64,000 nt of DNA. Source: Microvirga arsenatis (GTDB taxonomy: Bacteria > Pseudomonadota > Alphaproteobacteria > Rhizobiales > Beijerinckiaceae). Positions within the stretch are counted from its first letter, which is position 1. Each line of letters starts with the position of its first letter. Of this stretch, positions 8,127 through 18,405 are shown piece by piece. The notes under the pieces were generated by a model that did no database searches, was not told where the DNA came from, and worked only from the letters and a program-made list of their open reading frames with translations. The stretch spans positions 62,001 to 126,000 of the forward strand of contig NZ_JAAAXJ010000006.1 in the NCBI RefSeq assembly GCF_009910705.1, written 5' to 3'. The position numbers were made by a program, and so were the translations under genes.

Positions 8127-8852
8127 ATGCAATCCTCGCTTTATGTGTCTTTGTCGGCCCAGGTGGCCATGGAGAAGCGCCTCAACACGATTGCGAACAA
8201 CGTTGCGAACATCAACACCGGCGGCTTCCGCGCGGATGAGGTGAAGTTCGAGGAGATCCTGTCATTGGCCGCGAAGGAGAGCGTGTCCTTCGCCTCATCC
8301 GGTCAGAACTATGTTTCGCGGCGCACCGGGCCAATCGTGAAGACGGACAACCCTCTCGACGTCGCGATCCAGGGGGAGGCGTGGTTTGCGTTCAATGGAC
8401 CCGGCGGCCCGGTCTATACCCGGGACGGGCGCTTCCGGATGAACGAGAACGGCGACCTGCTGACCCTCGAGGGGCATCCGGTTCTGGATGCCGGCGGCGC
8501 TCCGATTACGCTCGATCCGAACGCCGGAGCCCCGACCATCGGCCGCGACGGAACCATCACCCAGGGCGCCAACCAGGTTGGATCGATCGGCCTGTTCACC
8601 CTGAGGGCCGACAGCAAGCTGGCCAGGTTCGGCAATTCGGGCGTCACCTCGAGCATTCCCGGTGAGCTCGTCCAGGACTTCAACGCCAACGGCGTGCAGC
8701 AGGGCTACAGCGAAGGCTCCAACGTCAACCCGGTGCTTGAGATGACCAAGATGATCGCGGTCCAGCGGAATTTCGAGAGCGCCGCGACCACGATCCAGGA
8801 GAGCGAATCGACCCTGATGGACGCCATCAGAACCCTCGGACCTAGCAGCTGA
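8127..8852 (+). CDS. flgF: Flagellar basal-body rod protein FlgF
   Basis: 241 aa. A proximal-rod subunit. The N-terminus has the axial-protein signature (MEKRLNTIANNVANINTGGF) and the C-terminus the matching helix (NPVLEMTKMIAVQRNFESAA). The middle NPLDVAIQGEAWFAFNGPGG is the usual FlgF/G/E motif. The length separates it from the longer FlgE and FlgG. It overlaps fliI by one base (TGATG). Confidence 0.93.
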   Translation: MQSSLYVSLSAQVAMEKRLNTIANNVANINTGGFRADEVKFEEILSLAAKESVSFASSGQNYVSRRTGPIVKTDNPLDVAIQGEAWFAFNGPGGPVYTRDGRFRMNENGDLLTLEGHPVLDAGGAPITLDPNAGAPTIGRDGTITQGANQVGSIGLFTLRADSKLARFGNSGVTSSIPGELVQDFNANGVQQGYSEGSNVNPVLEMTKMIAVQRNFESAATTIQESESTLMDAIRTLGPSS

Positions 8853-10183
8853 TGAACGCCATGAACGCTCTGCAGGCACTTGAGGAGTTTGTTCTCGCCG
8901 AGGGAACGGGGCGGCGCAAGGTGCAGATCAGCGGCATCATCCGCGAGGTGACGCCAACCTATTACAGGGTGTCCGGCCTCTCGCGGTTCGTGAGGCTCGG
9001 AGATCGCGTGGGCTTCTTAAGCCAGGGCAAGACCCAGGTCGGAGAAGTGGTCCGCATCGATGATGGGGGCGTCACGGTCAAGCCCTTCAACGGCCGGATC
9101 GAGGCAGGCCTGGGGATGCCGGCCTTCGTGGTCGGCGATACGGGCCTTCATCCCGATCACAGCTGGAGGGGACGTGTCATCAACGCCCTGGGAGAGCCGC
9201 TCGATGGGCTGGGGCCTCTGGTTCCCGGGCCCATTCCCGTCCACAACGATGCCGAGCCCCCCTCTGCCATGGCCCGTTCACGGGTCAAGCAGCCGCTGAA
9301 GACGGGTGTGCGCGCCATCGACCTGTTCACGCCGATCTGCCAGGGCCAGCGCATCGGCATCTTCGCGGGATCGGGCGTGGGGAAATCCACGCTCCTCACC
9401 ATGCTGGCCAAATGCGAGGGTTTTGACACCATCGTCGTGGCCCTGGTCGGGGAACGCGGGCGCGAGGTCCGCGAGTTTCTCGAAGGGCCGATCCAGGCCA
9501 ATCTCCACAAGTCCGTCATGGTGGTCTCCACCGGCGACGAGAGCCCCATGATGAGGCGCCAGGCCCCGCGGACGGCTGTCGCCGTGGCGGAGTATTTCCG
9601 CGATTGCGGCGAGTCGGTCCTTCTGATCGTCGATTCGGTGACGCGATACGCTCATGCGGCCCGGGACGTGGCGCTGGCGGCCGGGGAGCCTGCGGTTGCC
9701 CGCGGCTACACGCCGAGCGTCTTCAGCGACCTGCCGCGGCTGCTGGAGCGCGCCGGACCCGGCGCCGAAGGCAAGGGCTCGATCACGGGGATCTTCTCCG
9801 TACTGATCGACGGCGACGACCACAACGATCCCGTGGCCGACAGCATCCGCGGCACGCTCGACGGTCATATCGTGCTCGACCGCGCGATCGCCGATCAGGG
9901 GCGCTACCCGGCCATCAACCTCCTGGGATCCATCTCGCGCTTGGCCGACCATGTCTGGTCGACGGACCAGAAGGAGCTGGTCCGGCGTCTGCGCGGCATG
10001 GTCGCGCGCTATGAGGACACGCGGGATCTTCGCCTCATGGGCGGCTACAACCCAGGGAACGATCCTGAGCTCGACCAGGCCGTCGTGATCGTTCCCAAGA
10101 TCTATGAGGCCCTGCGCCAGGATCCTTCGATGCCCGCGAGCCGGGACGCGTTCATGGATCTGGCCCAGGCCCTCAAGCAGTAG
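8852..10183 (+). CDS. fliI: Flagellum-specific ATPase FliI
   Basis: 443 aa. The ATPase of the flagellar export apparatus. The Walker A motif is GIFAGSGVGKSTLLTMLAK near residue 170 and Walker B is VLLIVDSVTRYAHAARDVAL near 255; the sequence LVGERGREVREF is typical of the F1-beta/FliI family. A second ATG four codons in is possible. It is coupled to flgF. The usual partner fliH is not visible; the FliJ-like gene is at 18406. Confidence 0.95.
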   Translation: MNAMNALQALEEFVLAEGTGRRKVQISGIIREVTPTYYRVSGLSRFVRLGDRVGFLSQGKTQVGEVVRIDDGGVTVKPFNGRIEAGLGMPAFVVGDTGLHPDHSWRGRVINALGEPLDGLGPLVPGPIPVHNDAEPPSAMARSRVKQPLKTGVRAIDLFTPICQGQRIGIFAGSGVGKSTLLTMLAKCEGFDTIVVALVGERGREVREFLEGPIQANLHKSVMVVSTGDESPMMRRQAPRTAVAVAEYFRDCGESVLLIVDSVTRYAHAARDVALAAGEPAVARGYTPSVFSDLPRLLERAGPGAEGKGSITGIFSVLIDGDDHNDPVADSIRGTLDGHIVLDRAIADQGRYPAINLLGSISRLADHVWSTDQKELVRRLRGMVARYEDTRDLRLMGGYNPGNDPELDQAVVIVPKIYEALRQDPSMPASRDAFMDLAQALKQ

Positions 10184-10266
10184 CCCATGAGCAGCCACAC
10201 CCATCAAACAACAGCCTCGCACAAGCGTCGTGGTGTTAGTTCAGCCTGAAACCGTAGGAGCTTTTC

Positions 10267-11469
10267 ATGAGTCTTTATGGCGTCCTTCGTAGCGGCGTGT
10301 CCGGCATGAATGCCCAGTCGAACAAGCTTGGGACCGTCGCTGAGAATATCCAGAACTCGAGCACCACTGGATACAAGCGCGCCTCGACCGAGTTCTCGTC
10401 CCTGATCCTGCCCTCGAGCGAGGGCAACTACAATTCGGGATCGGTGACGAGCCGCGTCCGTTATACGATCGCCGATCAGGGGCCGATCGCCTACACCACG
10501 TCCGGAACGGATCTGGCGATCTCCGGAAACGGCTTCTTCGTCGTCTCGGATCCGGGAGGCTCTCCCTATCTCACCCGCGCCGGCAACTTCGTGGTGGACG
10601 GCAAGAGCGGCAACCTCGTCAATGCGGCCGGCTTCACCCTGATGGGCTACAGCCTGGCGGCAGGTCCGGCCGCGCCGTCCCTGAACAGCCTCGACGGCGT
10701 CGTGCCGGTCAACATGTCATCCTTCGGCATGCAGGCCACAGGATCGACCAAGGGTACCTTCAACGGAAACCTTCCTTTCTCCCAGCCGCCTGTGGTTCCG
10801 CCGGCGGTGAGCAAGCAATCCTCGCTCCAGGTGTTCGACAAGGTGGGCAATCCCATCAAGATCAACATCGATCTCGCCAAGATCGACGCGGACACATGGA
10901 CCATCACCGTCTCGAACGGCACCAATCCGCTGGCGCCTCTGACCGGCACCACGACGATGAACCTGGACTTCGACGCCGACGGCAAGATCACGGGCCCGAC
11001 CGTGTTGAGCTTCGGCATCCCGGGCGGCGAGACGTTCGATCTCGACATGAAGGGCATGACCCAGCTCGCCGGCGACTACAGCGTCACGGGCACTGCGAAC
11101 GGCAATGCCCCCTCCGCGGTGAAGGATGCCGAGTTCGCCTCCGACGGCACGGTCTACGCCGTCTACGAGGACGGCTCGCGCGTTGCCGCCTACCGGATCC
11201 CGCTCGCCACGGTTCCGAGCCCCGACAACCTCTCGCCGCGCGCCGGCAACGTCTATGAGACGACGGCGAGCTCGGGCGGCTACCAGGTCGGCTTCCCGGA
11301 GACCTCCGGCTTCGGATCGATCGCATCGGGCGCCCTGGAAGGGTCCAACGTGGACATCGGAACCGAGCTGACCGCGATGATCGAGGCGCAGACCAGCTAC
11401 ACGGCGAACTCAAAGGTGTTCCAGACCGGCTCGGAACTCCTCGACGTTCTCATGAACCTGAAGCGGTAA
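10267..11469 (+). CDS. flgE: Flagellar hook protein FlgE
   Basis: 400 aa. It builds the flexible hook. The N-terminal axial motif (GVSGMNAQSNKLGTVAENIQ) and C-terminal helix (IGTELTAMIEAQTSYTANSK) are present, with the FlgE stretch DLAISGNGFFVVSDPGG in the core domain and the D2 segment LQVFDKVGNPIKINIDL. A TAGGAG box precedes the ATG. It opens the long flgE-to-cheR gene run. In Sinorhizobium the regulator gene rem precedes flgE; no such gene is present in the 83 bases before this one. Confidence 0.94.
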   Translation: MSLYGVLRSGVSGMNAQSNKLGTVAENIQNSSTTGYKRASTEFSSLILPSSEGNYNSGSVTSRVRYTIADQGPIAYTTSGTDLAISGNGFFVVSDPGGSPYLTRAGNFVVDGKSGNLVNAAGFTLMGYSLAAGPAAPSLNSLDGVVPVNMSSFGMQATGSTKGTFNGNLPFSQPPVVPPAVSKQSSLQVFDKVGNPIKINIDLAKIDADTWTITVSNGTNPLAPLTGTTTMNLDFDADGKITGPTVLSFGIPGGETFDLDMKGMTQLAGDYSVTGTANGNAPSAVKDAEFASDGTVYAVYEDGSRVAAYRIPLATVPSPDNLSPRAGNVYETTASSGGYQVGFPETSGFGSIASGALEGSNVDIGTELTAMIEAQTSYTANSKVFQTGSELLDVLMNLKR

Positions 11470-11500
11470 CCGTTCCCCTCATGCCCCGGGCTTGCTGACC

Positions 11501-12964
11501 ATGTCACTGTCTGTCGCCTACAATACGGCACGTTCGTCGCTTCAGGCATCCCAGTCCCAGATGGCGGTCGTCTCCCGCAACACGGCGGGAGCGTCCGACC
11601 CGAACTACTCCCGCAAGATCGGCGCCCTGACCACCGAGGCCGGGGGAGCGCGGGTGACGGTTCTCCGGGCGAGCGACAGGGCCCTGCTGTCGAAGATGCT
11701 GGAGACCACCTCCGACGCGGCGACCCAGAAGGCGCTGCTCGAAGGCCTCAAGAAGCTCAGCGAGACGATCGGCGACCCCGAGCTCGACCAGTCTCCGGCC
11801 GCTCGCATCGGGGTGCTCAACGGCGCCCTTCAGCAATACGCCAATGCGCCCGACAACGTGGATCTGGCCCAAGCTTTCGTCAAATCCGCATACGACATGG
11901 CGGGCAGCCTGAACGATGCGACGGCGGCGATCCAGTCGCTGCGCAAGGAGGCCGATCGCGGCATTGCCGACTCGGTCGCCCGCATCAACGATCTGCTCAC
12001 CAAGTTCGAGAAGGTGAACCAGCAGGTGATGAGCGGTGCTGCCCTCGGCGCGGATGTCAGCGACGCCATGGACACCCGGGACAGCCTGATCGCGCAGCTC
12101 TCCGAGGAGATCGGAGTCACCGTCGTGCCGCGGGCCGGAAACGATGTCGCCCTCTATACCGACAGCGGCGTTCCGCTGGTGGACAGGCTGGCGCGGCCGG
12201 TCACGTTCACCCAGACGAGCGCCTTCGCTCCGGGGATGGCCGGGGCGGATGTCTTCATCGACGGCATCCGGGTGACGGGACCCGGCGCCGCCATGCCTCT
12301 GAATTCCGGCAACCTCGTCGGCCTGGTGAGCCTTCGCGACGACATCACGGTCACCTATCAGCAGCAGCTCGACGAGCTGGCGCGCGGTCTGATCCGGGCC
12401 TTTGCCGAAAGCGACCAGACGCCGGCGGCGAAGCCCGATATGCCGGGCCTGTTCACCTTTCCCGCAGCAGCCGGAGTGCCGGGAACTCCCGCGCCTGCCG
12501 GTCTCGCCGCAAGGATCGCCGTGAACAGCGCAGTCGACCCCTTGAAGGGCGGCAAGTACGAGAACATCCGGGATGGCGGCATCAACGGCGCCGACTACAC
12601 CTACAATCCTGCCGGAAACGCCAACGCAGCCTTCTCCGAGCGGCTGTCCGCGCTGACGGAGGAAATGTCTACCCGGCGGCCCATCGATCCGGGTCTCGGC
12701 TTCGGAGACGCGGCTTCGCTCCTGGGGCTCGCTTCGTCGTCCGGCGCTTGGCTCGAGGCGACGCGCCAGAGCACCACGCAGAGCGTCGAGTACAAGGCGA
12801 CGCTTCTCGGGCTTGCTTCCGAAGCTCTGTCCAACGCGACCGACGTCAACATGGATGACGAAACGGCGCTCATGCTTCAGCTGGAGAAATCCTACTCGGC
12901 ATCGGCGAAGCTTCTCTCCGTGATCAACCAAATGCTGCAAACCCTCCTTGGTGCGGTCAACTAA
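11501..12964 (+). CDS. flgK: Hook-filament junction protein FlgK
   Basis: 487 aa from the ATG at 11501; a TTG three codons upstream is less likely because the family begins with the sequence MSLSVAYNTARSSLQASQ. FlgK is the first junction protein between hook and filament. The N-terminal D0 helix and the C-terminal helix (MLQLEKSYSASAKLLSVIN) that form the inner tube are both present. A typical internal motif is DVSDAMDTRDSLIAQLSEEI. It is three bases upstream of flgL. Confidence 0.93.
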   Translation: MSLSVAYNTARSSLQASQSQMAVVSRNTAGASDPNYSRKIGALTTEAGGARVTVLRASDRALLSKMLETTSDAATQKALLEGLKKLSETIGDPELDQSPAARIGVLNGALQQYANAPDNVDLAQAFVKSAYDMAGSLNDATAAIQSLRKEADRGIADSVARINDLLTKFEKVNQQVMSGAALGADVSDAMDTRDSLIAQLSEEIGVTVVPRAGNDVALYTDSGVPLVDRLARPVTFTQTSAFAPGMAGADVFIDGIRVTGPGAAMPLNSGNLVGLVSLRDDITVTYQQQLDELARGLIRAFAESDQTPAAKPDMPGLFTFPAAAGVPGTPAPAGLAARIAVNSAVDPLKGGKYENIRDGGINGADYTYNPAGNANAAFSERLSALTEEMSTRRPIDPGLGFGDAASLLGLASSSGAWLEATRQSTTQSVEYKATLLGLASEALSNATDVNMDDETALMLQLEKSYSASAKLLSVINQMLQTLLGAVN

Positions 12965-12967
12965 GCC

Positions 12968-14029
12968 ATGAGAACCTCCTTCGTTTCGACGATGACGCTC
13001 TGGAAGTCATCGAACTCGACTCTCGACAAGCTTCAGACGAACCTGATCAAGGCCAACAAGGAGCTGGTCTCGGGGCGGGAGGCCGATGTGGGCCTCAAGC
13101 TTGGCTACAAGACCGGGCAGACCCTCTCGCTGCGCCAGAACAGGGCGGAGTTCGACGCGCTGATCGACAGCAACACCACCGCTCTGCTCAGGATGAAGTC
13201 GACGACGACGGCCCTCGACCAGATCCGAGGCAACGCCAACAAGTTCAGGGACGCGCTCATCGCAACCCCGATCCGGGCGGCGAGCGTGGACGCGATCAAG
13301 CATCAGGCGCGGACGAGCCTGGAAAACATGATCGCCTCTCTCAACAGCAACGTGGGCGAGCAATACATCTTCGGCGGACTCAACACCCAGGAGAAGCCGG
13401 TCGCGAGCTACAGCAACGGCGCTGCGCCCTCCGCGGCCAAGGCGGCACTCGATGCGGCCTTCGCTGCGCCGCCTCCCGCGGGCTTCGGCTTCGCACAGAG
13501 CGCCGCGGCGGTCTCAGCCATCACGCCAGCCGAGATGGAGGCCTTCCTGGACGGTGCGTTCAGCAACCTCTTCCAGGGGGCGAACTGGACGAACTGGTCG
13601 GGGGCATCCAGCCAGAACATCCAGAGCCAGATCTCGACGAAGGAGAAGGTCGAGACCTCCGTCAATGCCAACGAGGGCGCGTTCCGGAAGCTGGCCATGG
13701 CCTATACCATGACCTTCGACCTGGGGCTTGAGAACCTCAACGAGCAGACCCGCGAGGTTCTGGTCAACAGGATCGTGGACACCCTCTCCGAGGCTGTCAC
13801 AGACATCACCGCGGTCCAGTCGCGCCTGGGCGTGGTGCAGGAGAAGACAGAGCAGGCTATGGAGCGGATGAGCCTGCAGAAGACGATCCTCGACGAGAAG
13901 ATCACCAACCTGGAAGCCGTCGACACGGCGGAGGCCAAGATCCGGGTCGATCAGCTGATGACCCAGATCCAGACCTCCTACTCCCTGACGGCGCAATTGA
14001 AGAACCTCAGCCTGGTCAAGTTCATCTGA
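12968..14029 (+). CDS. flgL: Hook-filament junction protein FlgL
   Basis: 353 aa. The second junction protein. The flagellin-like N-terminus (STLDKLQTNLIKANKELVSG) and C-terminus (KIRVDQLMTQIQTSYSLTAQ) are present, and GEQYIFGGLNTQEKPV is the FlgL motif. The central part is Ala-rich and variable. Directly follows flgK and precedes flaF by 17 bases. Confidence 0.92.
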   Translation: MRTSFVSTMTLWKSSNSTLDKLQTNLIKANKELVSGREADVGLKLGYKTGQTLSLRQNRAEFDALIDSNTTALLRMKSTTTALDQIRGNANKFRDALIATPIRAASVDAIKHQARTSLENMIASLNSNVGEQYIFGGLNTQEKPVASYSNGAAPSAAKAALDAAFAAPPPAGFGFAQSAAAVSAITPAEMEAFLDGAFSNLFQGANWTNWSGASSQNIQSQISTKEKVETSVNANEGAFRKLAMAYTMTFDLGLENLNEQTREVLVNRIVDTLSEAVTDITAVQSRLGVVQEKTEQAMERMSLQKTILDEKITNLEAVDTAEAKIRVDQLMTQIQTSYSLTAQLKNLSLVKFI

Positions 14030-14046
14030 AAGCAGGATAGTCAGTA

Positions 14047-14394
14047 ATGTATCGTTTTTCCTATGCTGAAGTCATCGAGGACTCGTCCAGGGACTGCCGG
14101 CAGCGTGAGTATGAGCTCTTCGACCGCGCGATCAAGCTGATGAAGGCTGCCGAGGGAATGCCGTCGCAGTCCCGGGAAATGATCGAGGCCATCGTCTTCC
14201 TTCAGCGGCTCTGGACCTTTCTGATCAAGGATCTCGGGCACCCCGACAACGGCCTTCCCGACCAGCTCAAGGGGCAGCTCATCTCCATCGGCCTCTGGGT
14301 GATGCGGGAGTCGGACCGCGTGGTGCGGGGCGAGCACAACAGCCTCGAAGCCCTGATCGACATCAACACCATGATCCAGGAGGGTCTGAAATGA
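14047..14394 (+). CDS. flaF: Flagellar biosynthesis regulator FlaF
   Basis: 115 aa. In alphaproteobacteria FlaF assists flagellin secretion and works opposite FlbT. The protein is all-helical with the family pattern SRDCRQREYELFDRAIKLM, FLQRLWTFLIKDLGHPDN and LISIGLWVMRESDRV. It overlaps flbT by four bases (ATGA). Both probably act on the flagellin gene at 22973. Confidence 0.93.
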   Translation: MYRFSYAEVIEDSSRDCRQREYELFDRAIKLMKAAEGMPSQSREMIEAIVFLQRLWTFLIKDLGHPDNGLPDQLKGQLISIGLWVMRESDRVVRGEHNSLEALIDINTMIQEGLK

Positions 14395-14813
14395 AAGCCA
14401 AGATGCGGTTCTCACTCAAGGCGGGTGAGCGGATCTTCATCAACGGAGCCGTGCTGACGGTGAGCCAGAAGGTGACCTTGAGCCTTCTCAACGAGGCACG
14501 TTTCCTTCTGGAAAGCCACGTTCTCCAGATCACGGATGCGACGACGCCCATGCGCCAGCTGTACTTCGTCGTGCAGTCGATCCTCATCAATCCTCAGGAA
14601 GCCGAGAAGGTCATGGGAGCCTTCCGTCATCTTCAGAACGCGCTCATCGAGACAGCGGCGGACGAGGAGACCAAGGCTTCGCTCAGAAAGGCCGGCGAGT
14701 TCGTCGAGGCCAACCGGGCCTTCGAGGCCCTCAAGGTGATCCGCACCCTGTTCGAGCCCATCGAGCGTTCCGAACCTGCGGCGGAAGCCTCCGCTGCCAT
14801 CCAGGCCGCCTGA
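14391..14813 (+). CDS. flbT: Flagellin mRNA regulator FlbT
   Basis: 140 aa. FlbT controls flagellin synthesis after transcription: it destabilises flagellin mRNA through the 5' leader in Caulobacter, while in other species it can help translation. Family motifs seen: KAGERIFINGAVLTV, TPMRQLYFVVQSILINP and NRAFEALKVIRTLFEPIE. The last 15 residues are Ala-rich. Coupled to flaF. Its likely target in this window is the structured leader at 22750-22972. Confidence 0.93.
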   Translation: MKAKMRFSLKAGERIFINGAVLTVSQKVTLSLLNEARFLLESHVLQITDATTPMRQLYFVVQSILINPQEAEKVMGAFRHLQNALIETAADEETKASLRKAGEFVEANRAFEALKVIRTLFEPIERSEPAAEASAAIQAA

Positions 14814-14828
14814 ACCGGGAGCGCCATC

Positions 14829-15224
14829 ATGAATGTGACATCCATTTCGGGAGCCGCCGCAACCCAGCGGGCCAATGCCGCCAGCAGCCCCTCCACGGCC
14901 ACCTACGAGAACTTCCTGAAGCTATTGATGGCTCAGATGAAGAATCAGGATCCTACGGAGCCGATGAAGTCTACGGAGTACATGGCGCAGCTCGCCACGT
15001 TCTCCCAGGTCGAGCAGACGGTCAAAAGCAATGCGAAGCTCGACGCGCTGCTGGCCTCGTCCTCCCTGCTGCAGGCCGACAGCGTCATCGGGCGGACCGT
15101 CACCTCGGCCGACGGCAAGGTCTCCGGCCAGGTTTCGTCGGTCATGATCACGAGCGAGGGTGCGCTTGCAAAACTCTCGAACGGCTCCGAGATCCTTCTG
15201 GGCCCGGGCATCGTGGTGAGCTGA
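14829..15224 (+). CDS. flgD: Hook-capping protein FlgD
   Basis: 131 aa. FlgD is the scaffold for hook polymerisation. The N-terminal FlgD signature is clear: YENFLKLLMAQMKNQDPTEP followed by TEYMAQLATFSQVEQTV. The protein is short, as in rhizobia, ending soon after the signature with a small beta domain and lacking the longer Ig-like region of enteric FlgD. Sixteen bases after flbT and two before fliQ. Confidence 0.93.
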   Translation: MNVTSISGAAATQRANAASSPSTATYENFLKLLMAQMKNQDPTEPMKSTEYMAQLATFSQVEQTVKSNAKLDALLASSSLLQADSVIGRTVTSADGKVSGQVSSVMITSEGALAKLSNGSEILLGPGIVVS

Positions 15225-15226
15225 CC

Positions 15227-15493
15227 ATGAACGAAGTCGACGCCCTCGAGCTGGTCCGCGCCGCGATCTGGACCGTCATCATCGCGGCGGGTCCCGCCGT
15301 CGCGGCGGCCATGGTGATCGGCATCGTCATCGCCCTCATCCAGGCCCTCACGCAGATCCAGGAAGTCACGCTCACCTTCATCCCGAAGATCATCGCCATC
15401 CTGGTCGTCACCCTGGTCACCGGCTCCTTCGTGGGGTCGCAGATCTTCGCCTTCACGGAGCTGGTCTACGACCGGATCGTAACAGGGTTCTAG
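15227..15493 (+). CDS. fliQ: Flagellar export gate protein FliQ
   Basis: 88 aa, normal length. A small export-gate subunit. It has two membrane helices: about residues 10-35 (VAAAMVIGIVIALIQALTQI) and 50-70. The family segment IQALTQIQEVTLTFIPKI is exact in type. It is followed by 80 bases before flhA. Confidence 0.95.
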   Translation: MNEVDALELVRAAIWTVIIAAGPAVAAAMVIGIVIALIQALTQIQEVTLTFIPKIIAILVVTLVTGSFVGSQIFAFTELVYDRIVTGF

Positions 15494-15573
15494 CCGGAAT
15501 CCTGTTGCGACCTCCGCGCAAGCTTCATGGTGCATTGATCCGTCTCATCGTTCTTCGCTGAGCTGATAGGCAC

Positions 15574-17649
15574 ATGGAAGCAAGCGTCGTCACACCACAA
15601 CCTCGTAGCAGGGACCTGGCATTTGCGGGTGCGGTCGTCGGCATCCTCGCCATCCTGTTCCTGCCGATCCCGCCGATCCTGATCGACATGGGGCTCGCGT
15701 TCTCCGTCGCGCTCTCCGTCCTCATCCTGATGGTGGCCCTCTGGATCCAGAAGCCCCTCGAGTTCTCGGCCTTTCCCACCGTCCTCCTGATCGCGACCCT
15801 GCTGCGGCTAGCCCTCAGCATCGCCTCGACCCGCCTGATCCTGTCCGACGGGCACAAGGGCGTGGATGCGGCAGGCCACGTCATCAGCGGCTTCTCCCAG
15901 TTCGTGATGAGCGGCGACTTCGTCATCGGCATCGTCGTCTTCATCATCCTGATCACCGTCAACTTCCTGGTCATCACGAAGGGCGCGACCCGAATCGCGG
16001 AGGTGGGCGCCCGCTTCACCCTCGATGCCATCCCCGGCAAGCAGATGGCGATCGATGCGGACCTGTCGGCGGGCATCATCGACGAGAAGGAGGCGCAGAA
16101 GCGGCGCCGGGAGCTCGAGGAGGAGAGCGCCTTCTTCGGCTCCATGGACGGTGCCTCGAAATTCGTGCGCGGCGAGGCCGTGGCGAGCCTGATCACCATC
16201 GCGGTCAACATCTTCGGCGGCATCATCATCGGCGTGACCCGCCACGGCATGCCCCTGTCCAAGGCGGCCGACGTCTTCACCCAGCTCTCCGTGGGCGACG
16301 GTCTCGTGAGCCAGATCCCGGCCCTGGTCGTGTCCCTGGCTGCGGGCCTTCTGGTGTCGAAGGGCGGCACGCGCGGCCAGGCCCAGCAGGCCGTGCTCGA
16401 TCAGCTCGGCGCCTATCCGCGGGCCCTGATGGTGTCCTCGGCCCTCATGTTCGTCTTCGCCGTCGTGCCCGGCCTGCCGATGATCCCGTTCCTGCTGCTC
16501 GGCGGCTGCATGGGCTTCATCGCCTACTCGATCCCGAAGCAGAGGGCGAACCAGGAGGCGCAGGAACAGGCGAGGATCGCCCAGGAGGCGCAGAAGAACC
16601 TGCTGGAGTCGCGGGACTCGGTCAAGGAATCCCTCAAGATCGCGGAGATCGAGCTCTGCCTCGGCAAGCATCTGGCGTCCCATCTCGCGAGCTCGCATGG
16701 GGACCTCGCCCACCGCGTCGGCAAGATGCGCAAGAAGTTCGCGCAGGATTTCGGCTTCGTCCTCCCCGACGTGAAGCTCTCCGACAGCCTGATGATCCCG
16801 CCCAAGAGCTATCAGATCAAGATCCACGGCACGGTGGTCGCCACGCAGGAGGTCCGACCGGGCGACCTGCTCGTGGTCATCGGCGACGGTCCCGTTCCGG
16901 ACGTTCCCGGCGACGAGGTGCGCGAGCCCGCCTTCGGCATGAAGGCCCTGTGGGTGTCCGATGTCTACCTGAACGAGATCAAGCGGCAGGGCTTCGCCGC
17001 GGTCGACGGCGCCTCGGTTCTACTCACGCATCTGAGCGAGGTGATCCGCAACAACCTTCCCCAGCTCCTGTCCTACAAGGACGTGCGCAACCTCCTGGAC
17101 GGCCTGGAGCCGGAGTACAAGCGCCTCCTTGACGACATCTGCCCGTCGCAGATCTCCTATTCGGGCCTGCAGGCGGTGCTGAAGCTTCTTCTCGCGGAGC
17201 GGGTCTCCATCAGGAACCTGAGCCTCATCCTGGAAGCCATTGCGGAAATCGCGCCCCATGCCCGTCGGGCCGAGCAGCTGGTGGAGCACGTGCGGGTGAG
17301 GATCGCGCAACAGATCTGCGGCGATCTCGCCGGGGGAGGGGCCCTCAACGTCCTGCGCCTCGGCAACAAGTGGGATATCGCCTTCCACCAGAGTCTGAAG
17401 CGGGATGCCAAGGGCGACGTGGTGGAGTTCGACATCGATCCGCGGCTGGTCGAGCAGTTCGGCGCGGAAGCCTCCGAGGCGATCAAGAAGCGCATGGGGC
17501 AGGTCGAGACCTTCGCCCTCGTGACGGCTCCCGATGCACGCCCCTATGTTCGGATGATCATCGAGCGCATGTTCTCGTCCCTGCCGGTCCTGTCCCACCT
17601 CGAGATCGCGCGCGGCGTCGAGATCAACTCGCTGGGTACCATCTCGTGA
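15574..17649 (+). CDS. flhA: Flagellar export gate protein FlhA
   Basis: 691 aa. The largest export-gate subunit. The first 330 residues hold about eight membrane helices and the conserved FHIPEP-type stretch: [20 protein letters not shown], then [20 protein letters not shown]. The cytoplasmic half, from about residue 350, is the docking platform for chaperone-substrate complexes (motifs [17 protein letters not shown] and [19 protein letters not shown]). fliR starts inside its last codons. Confidence 0.96.
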   Translation: MEASVVTPQPRSRDLAFAGAVVGILAILFLPIPPILIDMGLAFSVALSVLILMVALWIQKPLEFSAFPTVLLIATLLRLALSIASTRLILSDGHKGVDAAGHVISGFSQFVMSGDFVIGIVVFIILITVNFLVITKGATRIAEVGARFTLDAIPGKQMAIDADLSAGIIDEKEAQKRRRELEEESAFFGSMDGASKFVRGEAVASLITIAVNIFGGIIIGVTRHGMPLSKAADVFTQLSVGDGLVSQIPALVVSLAAGLLVSKGGTRGQAQQAVLDQLGAYPRALMVSSALMFVFAVVPGLPMIPFLLLGGCMGFIAYSIPKQRANQEAQEQARIAQEAQKNLLESRDSVKESLKIAEIELCLGKHLASHLASSHGDLAHRVGKMRKKFAQDFGFVLPDVKLSDSLMIPPKSYQIKIHGTVVATQEVRPGDLLVVIGDGPVPDVPGDEVREPAFGMKALWVSDVYLNEIKRQGFAAVDGASVLLTHLSEVIRNNLPQLLSYKDVRNLLDGLEPEYKRLLDDICPSQISYSGLQAVLKLLLAERVSIRNLSLILEAIAEIAPHARRAEQLVEHVRVRIAQQICGDLAGGGALNVLRLGNKWDIAFHQSLKRDAKGDVVEFDIDPRLVEQFGAEASEAIKKRMGQVETFALVTAPDARPYVRMIIERMFSSLPVLSHLEIARGVEINSLGTIS

Positions 17650-18401
17650 CCCTGCAGGCTCCCGAGATCCTGCTCGGGATCTTTCTGATCTTCTGCCGGA
17701 TCGGCGGGTGCCTGATGATCGCGCCCGGCTTCTCGAGCAACCGCATCCCCGTTCAGATCCGCCTGTTCATCGCCCTGGCGGCGAGCCTGGCGCTCGCTCC
17801 CGCCCTCCTGGACAGGATCGGGCCGGAGGTGAGATCCCAGGTTCCCGCCGCCATGCTCTATTCCATCGGTTCGGAGACCCTGACGGGCCTGCTCATCGGG
17901 CTCCTGGGCCGCGTCTATTTCCTGGCGCTCCAGACCCTTGTGAGCGGCATCGCCATGGCGCTCGGCCTCGGCGGCATGCCGGGCGCGCCCATCGACGAGG
18001 CGGAGCCGCTTCCCCCGATCAGTTCGTTCATCATGATCGTCGCCACCGCGGTGCTTTTCCTCTCCGACCTGCACTGGGAGTTTCTCCGCGGCCTCGTCGA
18101 ATCCTATGGCCGACTGCCCGTAGGCGAGGGGCTGGGCACGCAGGTGTCGCTTGCCCAGCTCGTCGACCAGATCGGAGCGGCCTTCGTGCTTGCCCTGAGG
18201 ATCAGCAGCCCCTTCATTCTCTACTCCGTCGTGGTCAACCTCGCCGTCGGGCTGACCAACAAGCTGGTGCCGCAGATCCCCGTGTACTTCCTGGCGACGC
18301 CCTTCGTCATGATCGGCGGCTTGTTCGTCCTGTACTTCGCCACTCAGGACTACATTCTCCTGTTCATGGAAGCGTTCTCCGCCTGGCTGAGGAACGGATA
18401 G
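17646..18401 (+). CDS. fliR: Flagellar export gate protein FliR
   Basis: 251 aa from the GTG at 17646, which overlaps the flhA stop by four bases (GTGA); the frame is open further upstream but only inside flhA, and FliR length fits this start. It is an integral membrane protein with about six helices ([55 protein letters not shown]; the last is [20 protein letters not shown]). With FliP and FliQ it forms the export pore. fliP is not in this window. Confidence 0.94.
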   Translation: MTLQAPEILLGIFLIFCRIGGCLMIAPGFSSNRIPVQIRLFIALAASLALAPALLDRIGPEVRSQVPAAMLYSIGSETLTGLLIGLLGRVYFLALQTLVSGIAMALGLGGMPGAPIDEAEPLPPISSFIMIVATAVLFLSDLHWEFLRGLVESYGRLPVGEGLGTQVSLAQLVDQIGAAFVLALRISSPFILYSVVVNLAVGLTNKLVPQIPVYFLATPFVMIGGLFVLYFATQDYILLFMEAFSAWLRNG

Positions 18402-18405
18402 ACCG

